64,000 nucleotides of DNA from the NCBI GenBank assembly GCA_965250245.1, contig OZ252296.1:434001-498000 (forward strand), given 5' to 3'. Below are positions 47,712 to 57,516 of this stretch, piece after piece (the first letter of the stretch is position 1; each line of letters starts with the position of its first letter). A model generated the notes under the pieces. It was not told the origin of the DNA. It did not search any database and worked only from the letters and a program-made list of their open reading frames with translations. The translations under genes and the position numbers were made by a program. This DNA is from JABDIP01 sp965250245 (lineage in GTDB: Bacteria; Pseudomonadota; Alphaproteobacteria; DSM-16000; Inquilinaceae).

Positions 47712-49289
47712 CTATCCGGATCGGTCGGGATCGCCCCAGCCGCCGCCATTCGCGGTGGCGATCAGGATCTCGTCGCCCGGCTCGATGTCCAGACCGCTGA
47801 CGAACGCGTAGTCGGTTCGCCTTCCGTCCCGGCCCACCACGGACAGGCCGTTCGTGCCGCCATCGCGGCCCGCGTTCAGCCCCCAGGCCGGCTGCCGGTT
47901 CCGGCTGTATCCCGCCGACAGGATCGCGCGGCCGCGTGGACGATAGGATGTCGACAGGCCCCTTCCGCCGCGATGGCGGCCGGCCCCTTCCGGCCCGTCA
48001 TTGAGCCGCTTCCAGCCGACATCGATGCCGTAGCGCGCCTCGCAGATCTCCACCGGGCAGTTGAACGTCTCGCCGTGGCTGGCCGAATACATGGCGTCCA
48101 GGCCGTCGCGGTCCGCCGTCGCGCCCCAGCCGCCCATCTGCGGTTCGACCATGGTGTAGCGGCGGCCGGTGTCCGGATGGTCGCCGGCGATCACAGTGCC
48201 GCAGATCGAGGCGAAATGCCCGGCCGGCAGCCGCTCCGGCATCGCCCGGGCCATGCAGCGCCACAGCATGTCGTAGAGGCGGATGCGGGTCTCGAAGTAA
48301 TAGCCGTGCGGCGCGGTGCCGGTGGCGTGGAAGACCGTTCCCGGCTCGGTGATCACCTCCAACGCGCGGAATGAGCCGGCATTGGCGAACAGGGTCGGGT
48401 CGGTCAGCGCCTTGAAGATCATCTGGGCCGAGATGACCGCGCCGTCGCGGCTGGTGTTGTAGGGCGCGGCGCGCTGCTCGGGATTGCCCGTCAGGTCGAC
48501 AGTGAAGCGATCGGCGGAGACCCGGATCGTCGCGCGCCAGACGGCGCCGTCATCCTGTTCCTCTTCGATGGAATGCGCCCCGCCGGGCAGGGTGGCGAGG
48601 CCGGCCAGGCCGCGCTTCTCCCCCTCCGCGAACAGGGCGGAGAGGGCCGCGCCATAGGCATCGATGCCGTAGGTCTCGACGATCTGGCGGATGCGGCCCG
48701 AAGCCCGGCGGCTGGCGGCGATCTGCGACCACAGGTCGCCGCGCACGAAATCGGGCAGCCGTGAGTTGGCGCGGATGATGTCGAACACCGGGTCGACCGG
48801 CGCGCCGGCCTCGAACAGCCGGATAGCCGGCAGACGCAGCCCCTCCTGGAAGATCTCCTTCGCCTGCGTCGACATGGAGCCCGGCGTCATGCCGCCGACA
48901 TCGTTCCAATGCGCGATCGAGGCGGCCCAGGCGACGCATATGCCGCCGGCGAAGACGGGCAGGGCGATCACCACGTCGTTCAGATGGGTGACGCCGCCGT
49001 AGTACGGGTCGTTGGTGACGAACAGGTCGCCGTCGCGGATTGTGTCGAGGCCGTGGATCTCGACGATGCGCTTCACCGCCTTGTCCAGCACCCCGACGAA
49101 GGTCGGGATGCCGGCGCCGGAACTGACCAGCTCGCCCTCTGCATCGGTGATGCCGGTGCCGACGTCCAGCACCTCATAGATGATCGGGCTCATCGCGGTC
49201 TTCTTCAGCACCGCGAACATCTCGTCCGCCGCGGCGACGAGGCCGGATTGGATCACCGACAGGGTGAAGGGATCGGCGGCGCCCACCAT
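47712..49289 (-). CDS. hydantoinase B/oxoprolinase-family protein (HyuB 1)
   Basis: Large catalytic subunit type of ATP-dependent hydantoinase, 5-oxoprolinase or acetone-carboxylase-like enzymes, 525 residues. It starts DPFTLSVIQSGLVAAADEM and has SSGAGIPTFVGVLDKAV near 56-73, NDPYYGGVTHLNDV near 92-105 and a C-terminal GGGWGDP. It lacks the C-terminal extension DRDPNLIRDDI seen in the second copy of this operon. Last gene of the operon, 3 bp after the M24 gene. Only one HyuA is present, so the two HyuB proteins may compete for it or act on different substrates. Confidence 0.88.
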   Translation of the reverse strand: MVGAADPFTLSVIQSGLVAAADEMFAVLKKTAMSPIIYEVLDVGTGITDAEGELVSSGAGIPTFVGVLDKAVKRIVEIHGLDTIRDGDLFVTNDPYYGGVTHLNDVVIALPVFAGGICVAWAASIAHWNDVGGMTPGSMSTQAKEIFQEGLRLPAIRLFEAGAPVDPVFDIIRANSRLPDFVRGDLWSQIAASRRASGRIRQIVETYGIDAYGAALSALFAEGEKRGLAGLATLPGGAHSIEEEQDDGAVWRATIRVSADRFTVDLTGNPEQRAAPYNTSRDGAVISAQMIFKALTDPTLFANAGSFRALEVITEPGTVFHATGTAPHGYYFETRIRLYDMLWRCMARAMPERLPAGHFASICGTVIAGDHPDTGRRYTMVEPQMGGWGATADRDGLDAMYSASHGETFNCPVEICEARYGIDVGWKRLNDGPEGAGRHRGGRGLSTSYRPRGRAILSAGYSRNRQPAWGLNAGRDGGTNGLSVVGRDGRRTDYAFVSGLDIEPGDEILIATANGGGWGDPDRSG

Positions 49290-49292
49290 GCG

Positions 49293-50390
49293 CTATCCGG
49301 CGACATGCAGGGCGCGCGGCAGTCCGGAGAGGATCTCCGGGCCGTCGCTGCGCAGGATGACGATTTCCTCCAACCGGATGCCGAAGCGCCCGGGCAGGTA
49401 AATGCCGGGTTCGATGGAAAACACCATGCCCTCCTCCAGCACCGTCTCCGACGTGCCGGTGATGTAGGGCGGCTCGTGCACCTCGATGCCGAGCCCGTGC
49501 CCGGTGCGATGGACGAAGTAGTCGCCATACCCGGCCTCGGTGATCACCGTGCGGGCGGCGGCGTCCACGGTCCTGGCCGCCACGCCGGGCCGCGCCGCCG
49601 CCATGGCGGCCCGCACCGCCGCCTCGACGATGTCGTGCACGTCTTGATAGCCCTCCGGTGCGTGCCCGACCGCGGCCATGCGCGTGATGTCGCTCGGATA
49701 GCCGTCCTTGCGGCCGCCCAGATCGATCACCACCGCGTCGCCCTGCTTAAGCTTTCGGTCGCCGGTATGATGGTGCGGGAAGGCGCCGTTGGGTCCGCCG
49801 CCGACGATCCAGAAGCCGGGATCGGCGCCTTCCGACGCGAAGTGGTCGCGGATGAACTGTGCGACGGCCAGTTCCGTCAGCCCCGGTCGGATCGCCGCGA
49901 AGGCGGCCAGCATGGCGCGGTCGGCGATGCCGGCATTCATCTTCAGCCGGGCGTATTCGTCCTCGTCCTTGCGCATGCGCAGCCAGCCGGTCGTGGCATC
50001 GGTGAACCGATGCCCGGCATCGGGCAGTGCGCCCAGGAGCAGGAGCGCGAAATCGGCCCGCATGGCTTCGTCCAGGACGACGCCGGAGGCGTCCGAGGTG
50101 CCGGACGCCGCCAGCGCCTGGGACAAGGCCTCTCCCGGCCCGGTCGTATCGTGCCATTCGTGGAAGGCGATATCGGTCTGCCCGCGCGCGCCTTCGGCGT
50201 TCATGGCCGGCATCAGGAAGGCCTCGGCCTGCGGTCCGACCAGCAACAGGCAGGGCCGTTCATCCGGCATCGGATGGAAGCCCAGCAGCCATTGCATGTG
50301 CGCACCGGGTCCCAGCGCCACGAGATCGGTCCCGGTCTCGCGCATCCGGCCGCGCAGCGCGGCCAGCCTCTCCCTTGTGGCGGTGCTCAT
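49293..50390 (-). CDS. M24-family metallohydrolase (Xaa-Pro peptidase/creatinase type)
   Basis: Pita-bread-fold hydrolase, 365 residues. N-terminal creatinase-like domain about 1-140, then the catalytic domain with dinuclear metal ligands Asp223 (VVIDLGG), Asp234 (SDITR), His298 (GHGLGIEVHE), Glu327 (SIEPGIY) and Glu341 (RLEE). All five ligands are kept, which favours Xaa-Pro dipeptidase activity over metal-free creatinase. Among cyclic-amide hydrolases it may split the linear product. The ATG at 50390 follows GAGGAAAGAG. Confidence 0.87.
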   Translation of the reverse strand: MSTATRERLAALRGRMRETGTDLVALGPGAHMQWLLGFHPMPDERPCLLLVGPQAEAFLMPAMNAEGARGQTDIAFHEWHDTTGPGEALSQALAASGTSDASGVVLDEAMRADFALLLLGALPDAGHRFTDATTGWLRMRKDEDEYARLKMNAGIADRAMLAAFAAIRPGLTELAVAQFIRDHFASEGADPGFWIVGGGPNGAFPHHHTGDRKLKQGDAVVIDLGGRKDGYPSDITRMAAVGHAPEGYQDVHDIVEAAVRAAMAAARPGVAARTVDAAARTVITEAGYGDYFVHRTGHGLGIEVHEPPYITGTSETVLEEGMVFSIEPGIYLPGRFGIRLEEIVILRSDGPEILSGLPRALHVAG

Positions 50391-50413
50391 CTCTTTCCTC
50401 CCGTCGACATGGG

Positions 50414-51226
50414 TCAGGCCGCCTCGACGATCATGCGGCTGCCGAAGGCGTCGCCCTCGTCGAAGCCGCCGAAGCGGGCGATCTCTTCTTCCGGCGGCGC
50501 CTCGCAGGACCATTTCCGGCTTGGCACCCAGCCGCATTGGCGCTTCAGCAGCGCGGCGTATTCGGCGCGCTTCAGGACGGCGATCGACGGGTCGATGACC
50601 GGCACGCCCAGCGTCTCGGATACCTGCGCGTGGAAACCGACTTCGAGGGTGCAGCCGAGGATCAGGGCCTCTGCGTAGTCCTCCTCCACCGCCCTGCGGC
50701 CGGCCGCGATCAGCCGCCGCTCGGTCTCGCCATGGTCACGCTGGAACTCGTTGACGCCGAGTTCGACATGGTAGAAGCCGGCCAGACGCTCGCCATGGCC
50801 GTGCTCCTTCACCACGGACTGCATCTGGTTCACCCATTTGCGCCGCCCGACGATGACCCCGAAGCGGTTGGCCAGGCTGGCGGCGATCTCGCAGGAGGCG
50901 GCGCAGGGCGCGGTGACGATCATGTCGCCGGAAATCTCCCGGGCATCGTGCAAAGCGGTGTCGTAGAAGCAGCCGATGGCGACGGCGTCGAAGCCTTCCC
51001 GGGCCGCCGCCCGGACGGCGCGGATTATGCCGCGGGTGACGATCGCCTCGTAGGAGCGGAATTCGATATGGGTGAAGCGCCCGTCGTCAAGCGGCAGGGA
51101 GGTGACGTGCACCTCGGTATTCGGGAGTTTGTGGCGCTTCGCCATGTCGGCGAAGATCCCGTCATCGGCGCCGCGGTTCCCCACCGGGCTCAGATACATG
51201 ATCTTCAGAGGGTCGCTGTCGCTCAT
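50414..51226 (-). CDS. aspartate/glutamate/hydantoin racemase-family protein
   Basis: Cofactor-independent racemase or decarboxylase fold, 270 residues. The two catalytic Cys are Cys86 (AIGCFYDTAL) and Cys192 (LGCTLEVG), so two-base racemisation is possible. IMYLSPVGNRGADDGIF opens the protein. In hydantoinase clusters this family racemises 5-substituted hydantoins, letting a stereospecific HyuAB use both enantiomers. It has 23-bp gaps on both sides within the operon. Confidence 0.85.
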   Translation of the reverse strand: MSDSDPLKIMYLSPVGNRGADDGIFADMAKRHKLPNTEVHVTSLPLDDGRFTHIEFRSYEAIVTRGIIRAVRAAAREGFDAVAIGCFYDTALHDAREISGDMIVTAPCAASCEIAASLANRFGVIVGRRKWVNQMQSVVKEHGHGERLAGFYHVELGVNEFQRDHGETERRLIAAGRRAVEEDYAEALILGCTLEVGFHAQVSETLGVPVIDPSIAVLKRAEYAALLKRQCGWVPSRKWSCEAPPEEEIARFGGFDEGDAFGSRMIVEAA

Positions 51227-51249
51227 CTCGTCCTCCCGTCATGTGGTCT

Positions 51250-52914
51250 TCACGAGTCAATTCCGTAAATTTCTTTCGCTCTTTCAGCAGATAGCAGCCC
51301 GTTCTTGATGTCATCTCTGATCAAGTTCGGATCGCGGTCCCTGGGGTTGCCGATGCCGCCGCCGGTGCCGGTCACGACCCGAATGACGTCATCGGTGCGG
51401 GTGGTCAGGCCGGAGACGAAGGCGAAGCGCTCGGTGGAGCCGTCGGTGCGGATCACCTCGACATAATTGGGCGAGCCTTCGTTGCCGCCGTCGAGCGACC
51501 AGGGGGCGAATTTCGAGCGGGTGTAGCCGGCGGTCAGGAAGCCATTGTCGGCGCGGATGCGGTAATCCATGCGGATGCCGCGGCCGCCGGCGAAACGGCC
51601 CTCGCCGCCGGGTTCCTCGTTCAGTTCCATGCGGTCGACGATCAGCCCGTTGCGGGCCTCGTTGATCTCCGCCGGGCAGTTGTAGGTCTCGCCGTGGAAG
51701 CCGCAGAAGATGGCGCTGTTGCCGTCGCCGTCCAGGCTGGCGCCCCAGCCGCCGAGCTGCGGCTCGATGATGGTGTATTGGCGGCCGGTATCCGGGTGGA
51801 TGCCGCCGATGAAGGTGCCGCAGACCGAGGCGAAATGCCCGGCCGCCAGCCGCTCCGGCATGTGCTGGGCGAGGCAGCGCCAGATCAGGTCGTACACGCG
51901 CAGCTCGATCTCGTAATAGAAACCGATGGGGGCGGGCTCCTTGGCGTGGAACACCGAGCCTTCGCGGGTCAGCAGCTTGATCGGTCGGAACGAGCCCTCA
52001 TTGCAGGGCGAATAGGGGTCGGTCAGGGATTTGAAGATCATCTGGGCCGCCACCATCACCCCGTCGCGGCTGGTGTTGACCGGGTTGTCGGCCTGGTCGG
52101 GGTTGTCGCGCAGGTCGACGGTGAAGGCGTCGTCGGCGATGGTGATCTTCACGTTGAAGACCCGGCCGTCATCCTGCTCCTCGGACAGCTCGAAGGTGCC
52201 CTTCGGCAGCTTGGCGAGCTCGGCGCGGGAGACCCGCTCGCCGAAATCCATGAACGACGCCATGGCGGTCTCGAAGGTCGCAACGCCGTATTTCTCGGCC
52301 AGCTCGACAAGCCGCCTGGCGCCGATGCGGACCGAGGCGATGGCGGCCCAGACATCGCCCTCCAGCACGTCGGGCATGCGCGAATTGACCTTGATGATCT
52401 CCATCACCGGACGGATCGGCTCGCCCTCGGAGATGATCTTGATGGCCGGCAGGCGCAGGCCCTCCTGAAATATCTCCTTGGCCTCGCCGGTCAGCGAGCC
52501 CGGCGCCATGCCGCCGACATCGGAGTTGTGGGCGATGTTGGCGGTCCAGGCGATGATATGGCCGTCGGCGAAGACCGGCATGGCGACGACGATGTCGTTC
52601 AGATGGGTGACGCCGCCGTAATACGGGTCGTTGGTGGCGAAGACGTCGCCGGGCTTGATGTCGCCCGGCTTGTCGAACTTCTTCACGATCACCTTCACCG
52701 CCTTGTCCAGCACGCCGATGAAGGCGGGGATGCCGGCGCCCGAGGACGCGATCTCGCCGCGCGCGTCGAGGATGCCGGTGCCCATGTCCAGCACCTCGTA
52801 GATGATCGAGCTCATCGCCGTCTTCTTCATCGCGGCGAACATCTCGTCGGCCGTCGCCTGCAGCGAGTTCTGGATGATCTCCAGGGTGATCGGGTCGTTG
52901 GTCCGATGGGTCAT
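51250..52914 (-). CDS. hydantoinase B/oxoprolinase-family protein (HyuB 2)
   Basis: Second HyuB-type protein, 554 residues, beginning MTHRTNDPITLEIIQNSLQA as in N-methylhydantoinase and acetone-carboxylase beta relatives. Conserved blocks: SSGAGIPAFIGVLDKAVK near 58-75, NDPYYGGVTHLNDIV and GGWGASLDGDG. The C-terminal GTGGGIGNPRDRDPNLIRDD then ILSA-like tail is the standard family end. It follows HyuA by 10 bp, so this copy is the likely stoichiometric partner of HyuA. The upstream in-frame extension overlaps HyuA and is rejected. Confidence 0.9.
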   Translation of the reverse strand: MTHRTNDPITLEIIQNSLQATADEMFAAMKKTAMSSIIYEVLDMGTGILDARGEIASSGAGIPAFIGVLDKAVKVIVKKFDKPGDIKPGDVFATNDPYYGGVTHLNDIVVAMPVFADGHIIAWTANIAHNSDVGGMAPGSLTGEAKEIFQEGLRLPAIKIISEGEPIRPVMEIIKVNSRMPDVLEGDVWAAIASVRIGARRLVELAEKYGVATFETAMASFMDFGERVSRAELAKLPKGTFELSEEQDDGRVFNVKITIADDAFTVDLRDNPDQADNPVNTSRDGVMVAAQMIFKSLTDPYSPCNEGSFRPIKLLTREGSVFHAKEPAPIGFYYEIELRVYDLIWRCLAQHMPERLAAGHFASVCGTFIGGIHPDTGRQYTIIEPQLGGWGASLDGDGNSAIFCGFHGETYNCPAEINEARNGLIVDRMELNEEPGGEGRFAGGRGIRMDYRIRADNGFLTAGYTRSKFAPWSLDGGNEGSPNYVEVIRTDGSTERFAFVSGLTTRTDDVIRVVTGTGGGIGNPRDRDPNLIRDDIKNGLLSAERAKEIYGIDS

Positions 52915-52924
52915 GGCGCGCCGC

Positions 52925-55000
52925 CTAGGACTGGATGTGGATATGGATGTTGCCGTAGCCATCGACTTCGGCACGGTTGCCCGGATGCACGACGATCGTG
53001 GTTCCGGGGTCCTCGACGATGGCCGGACCGTCGAACGCCATGCCCGGCGCCAGCGTCTCGCCGTCATAGATCGCGGATTCGCGGACGCCTTCGAGCGCGA
53101 AGTCGACGTTCCGGCGGCCCTTCAGCGCGGCCGCCACGTCGCTCCCGTCGGCCGCGCGCCGGGTCATGGTCAGCTTGCCGACCTCGGCGGAGGCGACCAG
53201 ATGGATGCCGACCATCTCCACCGGCGCGTCGAGCCGATAGGTGTATTCGCGCTCATAGGTCTCATGGAAGGCGGCCTCGATCGAGGCGATCGCGGCATCG
53301 GTGATCCGGCCGCCATCCAGCAGCACCTCGGTGGTGTGCTCCTGGTTCTGGTAGCGGAACTTGCCGAAGCGCAGGAACCGGATCGTCGCCGGATCGACGC
53401 CCTCGGCTTCGAACTGCCAGCGCGCCTGATCCTCGGTTTCGGCGAACAGCGTCTCGATGCCCTCGGCGGCGCCCGGTTCCAGGTCGGCCAGCCGGGTGAC
53501 GAAGTAGTCGCGGCGCAGGTCCGACATCATCATGCCCCAGGCGGAGAAGACCGAGGCGCCGGCCGGAACCACGACCTTGCGGACGCCCAGCTCCTGGGCG
53601 AGCGCCACCGCGTGCATGGCCCCGCCGCCGCCGAAGGCGACCAGGGTGAAGTCGCGCGGGTCGAAACCCCGGTTCAGGGAGACGAGCTTCAGGGCGTTGA
53701 CCATGTTGTTGTTGGCGATGCGGATGATGCCGCGCGCCGCCTCGTCGGCATCGACGCCCAGCCTGGAGGCGACCGCCTCGATGGCGTCCCCGGCCGCCGC
53801 CATGTCGGCCTCGATCTCGCCGCCGCAGAAATAGTCGCGGTTGATGCGGCCGAGCCAGAGATTGGCGTCGGTGGTGGTCGCCTGCGTGCCGCCCTTGCCA
53901 TAGGCGGCCGGGCCGGGCACCGCGCCTGCGGATTGCGGCCCCACATGCAGCTTGCCGAAATCGTCGACCCAGGCGATCGAGCCGCCGCCATTGCCGATCT
54001 CCACCAGATCGACCACCGGGACCATGATCGGATAGCCGGCCGAGGTGCGGTCCCGCTCGATCCAGTAATCGGTCATGATCCTGACGTTGCCGTCCTCGAT
54101 CAGGGCGCATTTCGCGGTGGTGCCGCCGATGTCGAGCGCCAGCACATTGGGCTCGCCGATCAGCTTGCCGATCTCCGCGGCGCCCCAGACGCCGGAGGCA
54201 GGGCCGGACTCCACCATGGTGATCGGAATGCGGGACACCGCGTCCAGGGAGTCGACGCCGCAATTGGACTGCATGATGTAGGGGCTGCCGGCAAAGCCCT
54301 TCTCCTTCAGCCCGGCGTCCAGGCGTCGCAGATAGCGCTCGGCCACCGGCTGCACATAGGCGGACAGCACCGCGGTGTTGGTGCGCTCGTATTCCCGCCA
54401 TTCGCGGGTGATCTGGTGCGAGGAGACCGCCGCAACATCCGGCCACAGCCGCTTCAGCTCGGCCAGGGCGGCCTGCTCATGGGACGGGTCGGCATAGGAA
54501 TGCAGGAAGCAGATCGCCACGGCCTGGACGCCCTCGGCCTGGAAATCGTCGACGATGGCCGGCAGGCCGGACAGGTCGAGCGGCCGCATCTCCTCGCCGC
54601 GATAGCTCATGCGGCCGGGCAGCTCGCGGCGCAGATAGCGCGGCACGAAAGGCTTCGGCTTGCGGTAGTGCAGGTTGAAGAAATCCGGCCGGTTGCCGCG
54701 GGCGATCTCCAGCGTGTCGCGGAAGCCCTCGGTGGTGATCAGGCCGACCGTGACGCCCTTGCGCTCGGTCAGGGCATTGATGACCACCGTGGTGCCGTGG
54801 GCCAGGAACCCGATATCGGCCGGATCGACGTCCCCCTTCTGCAGCACATTGAGCACGCCGATCTCGAAATCCGGCGGCGTGGTGTCGGATTTTGCTGTGC
54901 GGATGGTCGGCGCGCCGGTCGCGGGATCGGTCTCGAAGCAGACCAGGTCGGTGAAGGTGCCGCCCACATCGGTCGCCACGCGGAGGGATTTGTCAGGCAT
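52925..55000 (-). CDS. hydantoinase A/oxoprolinase-family ATPase subunit (HyuA)
   Basis: ATP-using subunit of a two-component cyclic-amide hydrolase or carboxylase, 691 residues. The ASKHA-type nucleotide folds show ATDVGGTFTDLV at 9-20 and LDIGGTTAKCAL at 289-300, with AHGTTVVINAL near 67-77, AGAVPGPAAYGKGG near 375 and GGGGAMHAVA near 460. The C-terminal beta domain ends with the family motif GPAIVEDPGTTIVVHPG. Overlaps the ATPase gene by 8 bp. Substrate may be a hydantoin, oxoproline or related cyclic imide. Confidence 0.9.
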   Translation of the reverse strand: MPDKSLRVATDVGGTFTDLVCFETDPATGAPTIRTAKSDTTPPDFEIGVLNVLQKGDVDPADIGFLAHGTTVVINALTERKGVTVGLITTEGFRDTLEIARGNRPDFFNLHYRKPKPFVPRYLRRELPGRMSYRGEEMRPLDLSGLPAIVDDFQAEGVQAVAICFLHSYADPSHEQAALAELKRLWPDVAAVSSHQITREWREYERTNTAVLSAYVQPVAERYLRRLDAGLKEKGFAGSPYIMQSNCGVDSLDAVSRIPITMVESGPASGVWGAAEIGKLIGEPNVLALDIGGTTAKCALIEDGNVRIMTDYWIERDRTSAGYPIMVPVVDLVEIGNGGGSIAWVDDFGKLHVGPQSAGAVPGPAAYGKGGTQATTTDANLWLGRINRDYFCGGEIEADMAAAGDAIEAVASRLGVDADEAARGIIRIANNNMVNALKLVSLNRGFDPRDFTLVAFGGGGAMHAVALAQELGVRKVVVPAGASVFSAWGMMMSDLRRDYFVTRLADLEPGAAEGIETLFAETEDQARWQFEAEGVDPATIRFLRFGKFRYQNQEHTTEVLLDGGRITDAAIASIEAAFHETYEREYTYRLDAPVEMVGIHLVASAEVGKLTMTRRAADGSDVAAALKGRRNVDFALEGVRESAIYDGETLAPGMAFDGPAIVEDPGTTIVVHPGNRAEVDGYGNIHIHIQS

Positions 55001-55808
55001 CAGGAGTCTCCTCGTCGGCGAGCGCGTCGCGCAGCGCCAGCTCGTCCTGGGTGATCACGGGCACCGCGCTGATCAGGCGGCGGGTATAGGGGTGCTCGGG
55101 CGCCGAGAAGAGCCGCTCGGTCGGTCCGATCTCGACCAGCCGGCCGCGCTCGAACACGGCGACCCGGTCGGCGATGTTGCGCACGACGGACAGGTCGTGG
55201 GTGATGAATATGTAGGTCAGCCCGCGACTGGGCCTGAGGTCGCTGAGCAGCTTCAGCACCCGCGCCTGGACCAGCACGTCGAGCGCCGAGGTCGGCTCGT
55301 CGAGCACGACCAACTCGGATTCGCAGGCCAGCGCCCGGGCGATGGCCACGCGCTGGCGCTGGCCGCCGGACAGGGCGGCCGGGGCCCGCCCGGCGAAACC
55401 GGGAGGCAGGCCGACCTCCTCCAGCAGCGCGGCGACCCGCTCGCGACGGTCGGCGCGCTCGCCGATCCGATGCACGTCCAGGGCCAGGCGCAGCGAGGCG
55501 CCGATCGAGCGTTTCGGGTTGAGCGAGGAGAGCGGGTTCTGCTGCACAAGCTGGATGGCGCGACGATGCGCCAGGTCGCGACGGGCGGGCAGGGGCGTGC
55601 CGCGGAACACCATCTCGCCAGATGTGGCGGGATAGATGCCGAGCACCAGGTTGGCGACGGTGCTCTTGCCGGAGCCCGATTCCCCGACGATGGCCAGGCA
55701 TTCGCCGGCGCCGACCTCGAACGAGATGTCCTGGGCGGCGCGGATCTCGTGACCTTCGTGATGGAAGGTCTTGCAGAGGCTGCGGACCGAGAGGATCGGG
55801 GTGTCCAT
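54993..55808 (-). CDS. peptide-type ABC ATPase (DppF family)
   Basis: Importer ATPase, 271 residues: Walker A GESGSGKS at 42-49, VQQNPLSSLNP, signature LSGGQRQR, Walker B VVLDEPTSALD and EHPYTRRLISAVP at the C-terminus. It is shorter than usual, lacking the Cys-containing tail of DppF. The ATG at 55808 has GAGGAGGGGAG just upstream; a GTG at 55826 that would overlap the previous stop is possible but less likely. Confidence 0.9.
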   Translation of the reverse strand: MDTPILSVRSLCKTFHHEGHEIRAAQDISFEVGAGECLAIVGESGSGKSTVANLVLGIYPATSGEMVFRGTPLPARRDLAHRRAIQLVQQNPLSSLNPKRSIGASLRLALDVHRIGERADRRERVAALLEEVGLPPGFAGRAPAALSGGQRQRVAIARALACESELVVLDEPTSALDVLVQARVLKLLSDLRPSRGLTYIFITHDLSVVRNIADRVAVFERGRLVEIGPTERLFSAPEHPYTRRLISAVPVITQDELALRDALADEETPDA

Positions 55809-55822
55809 GGTCGCTCCCCTCC

Positions 55823-56686
55823 TCACGCGTGCACGACCAGCGGCGCGGCATAGGCCGCCGGGTCGTCGTCGATTTCGGGTATGCCGCCGCCCGTGATGCG
55901 CGGCACGGCGGCCATCAGGGCGCGGGTGTAGGGGTGGCGCGGCGCCTCGAAGAGCGCCGCTGTCGGCCCTTCCTCGACCATGCGGCCCTTGTAGATCACG
56001 TAGACCCGGTCGGCGAACTCCCGCACCACGCCGAGATTGTGGGAGATGAACAGCACCGCGGTGTGGTGGTCCTCGACCAGCCGGCGCATGAGCGCAAGCG
56101 TCTGGGCCTGCACTGTGACGTCGAGGGCGGTGCCGGGCTCGTCGGCGATCAAAAGCGCCGGCTCGTTGGCCAGCGCCATGGCGATCATGACCCGCTGGTT
56201 GAGGCCGCCGGAAAGCTGGAACGGGTAGGCGTTCAGCACCCGGTCGGCATCGGCGATCGACACCTCCGACAGGATCGCGGCGGCCCGGTTGTGGGCAGCC
56301 GTTTCCGTGATCCGCGGTTCGGCGCGCTTCAGCACCTCGTGGAACTGGGTGCCGATCCGGTAGGTCGGGTTCAGCGACGAGGTCGGGTCCTGGAAGATCA
56401 TCGACATGCGGGTGCCGCGCAGGGCGTGGCGCTGCCCCGGCGCCAGCGTATCGAGATCGGAGCCTTCGAACTCCACGGCGCCGGACACCTGCGCGCCGCG
56501 CAGCGACTGCAGCAGGCCGAGCACGATGCGTGCCGTCACCGACTTGCCGGAGCCGGATTCGCCGACCAGCGCGACCCTCTCGCCGGGACCGATGGTGAGG
56601 GAGATGCCGTGCAGCACCTCGACCAGGCCGGTCCAGCCCTTGAAGGCGAGCCTGAGATCGCGGATGGCCAGGGTCGGGGTTGTCAT
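55823..56686 (-). CDS. peptide-type ABC ATPase (DppD family)
   Basis: Importer ATPase, 287 residues: Walker A GESGSGKS at 42-49, FQDPTSSLNPTYRIG, signature LSGGLNQR, Walker B LIADEPGTALD and RHPYTRALMAAVP near the end. The signature has Leu-Asn where Gln-Arg or Met-Arg is usual, a tolerated variant. ATGA overlap with the DppC-type permease. The open frame extending upstream runs inside the permease and is not used. Confidence 0.9.
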   Translation of the reverse strand: MTTPTLAIRDLRLAFKGWTGLVEVLHGISLTIGPGERVALVGESGSGKSVTARIVLGLLQSLRGAQVSGAVEFEGSDLDTLAPGQRHALRGTRMSMIFQDPTSSLNPTYRIGTQFHEVLKRAEPRITETAAHNRAAAILSEVSIADADRVLNAYPFQLSGGLNQRVMIAMALANEPALLIADEPGTALDVTVQAQTLALMRRLVEDHHTAVLFISHNLGVVREFADRVYVIYKGRMVEEGPTAALFEAPRHPYTRALMAAVPRITGGGIPEIDDDPAAYAAPLVVHA

Positions 56687-57516
56687 TGGTCCGCCCCCAG
56701 AACGTCGCGCAGGGCGTCGCCGATCAGGTTGAAGCCGAACACCGCCACCAGGATCGCCAGGCCGGGGAACACGGTCAGCCACCAGGAATCCGGCAGGTAG
56801 CGCGCGCCCTCCGCGACCATGGAGCCGAGATCCGGCGTCGGCGGCTGCACGCCGAGGCCGAGGAAGGAGAGCGAGGAGGCGATCAGGATCACGAAGCCCA
56901 GATCCAGCGTCATCTTGGTGACGATGGCGGGCACGCAGTTCGGCAGGATCTCGCGGAAGGCGACATGCGCTTTCGAGGCGCCGATGATCTCGGCGGCGAG
57001 GACGTAGCCTTCCTCCTTCTCGCCGCGGGTGATGTTGTAGACGAGGCGCGCGTACCACGGCCACCACATGGCGGTCACCGCCAGCATGCCGTTGGTCAGG
57101 GTCGGCTCCAGCAGGCCCATCATCGACATCGCCAGCACCAGGGGCGGGATCGACAGGAAGACGTCGGTCAGGCGCATCAGCACGTATTCGGTGCGGCCGC
57201 CCAGATAGCCGGCGATCAGCCCGACCGTGACGCCGATCGGCGTCGCGATCGCCAGCACCACGACGCCGAGGATGAGGGAGATGCGGTAGGCGTAGAGGAT
57301 GCGGCTGAACAGGTCGCGGCCGACCAGATCGGTGCCCATCAGATAGGGCCAGTCCGGGCCCTTGTTGAAATTGGCGAAATCGACGACGGCGCCGCGATGG
57401 GCCGGGAAGGGTGCGATCAGATCGGCGAAGACCGCCGACAGGACGACAATGCCGACCAGCACCAGCCCCAGCAGGCTGAGCGGATTGGAGACCAGGATCG
57501 CCATCACCCGCTTCAT
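56683..57516 (-). CDS. peptide-type ABC permease (DppC family)
   Basis: Channel subunit, 277 residues: first helix PLSLLGLVLVGIVVLSAVFADLIAP near 12-36, then PYLMGTDLVGRDLFSRILYAYRISL near 57-81, and an EAA loop in AAEIIGASKAHVAFREILPN near 180-200. Normal length, unlike the DppC-like protein at 7296. ATGA overlaps on both sides. Confidence 0.93.
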   Translation of the reverse strand: MKRVMAILVSNPLSLLGLVLVGIVVLSAVFADLIAPFPAHRGAVVDFANFNKGPDWPYLMGTDLVGRDLFSRILYAYRISLILGVVVLAIATPIGVTVGLIAGYLGGRTEYVLMRLTDVFLSIPPLVLAMSMMGLLEPTLTNGMLAVTAMWWPWYARLVYNITRGEKEEGYVLAAEIIGASKAHVAFREILPNCVPAIVTKMTLDLGFVILIASSLSFLGLGVQPPTPDLGSMVAEGARYLPDSWWLTVFPGLAILVAVFGFNLIGDALRDVLGADQ

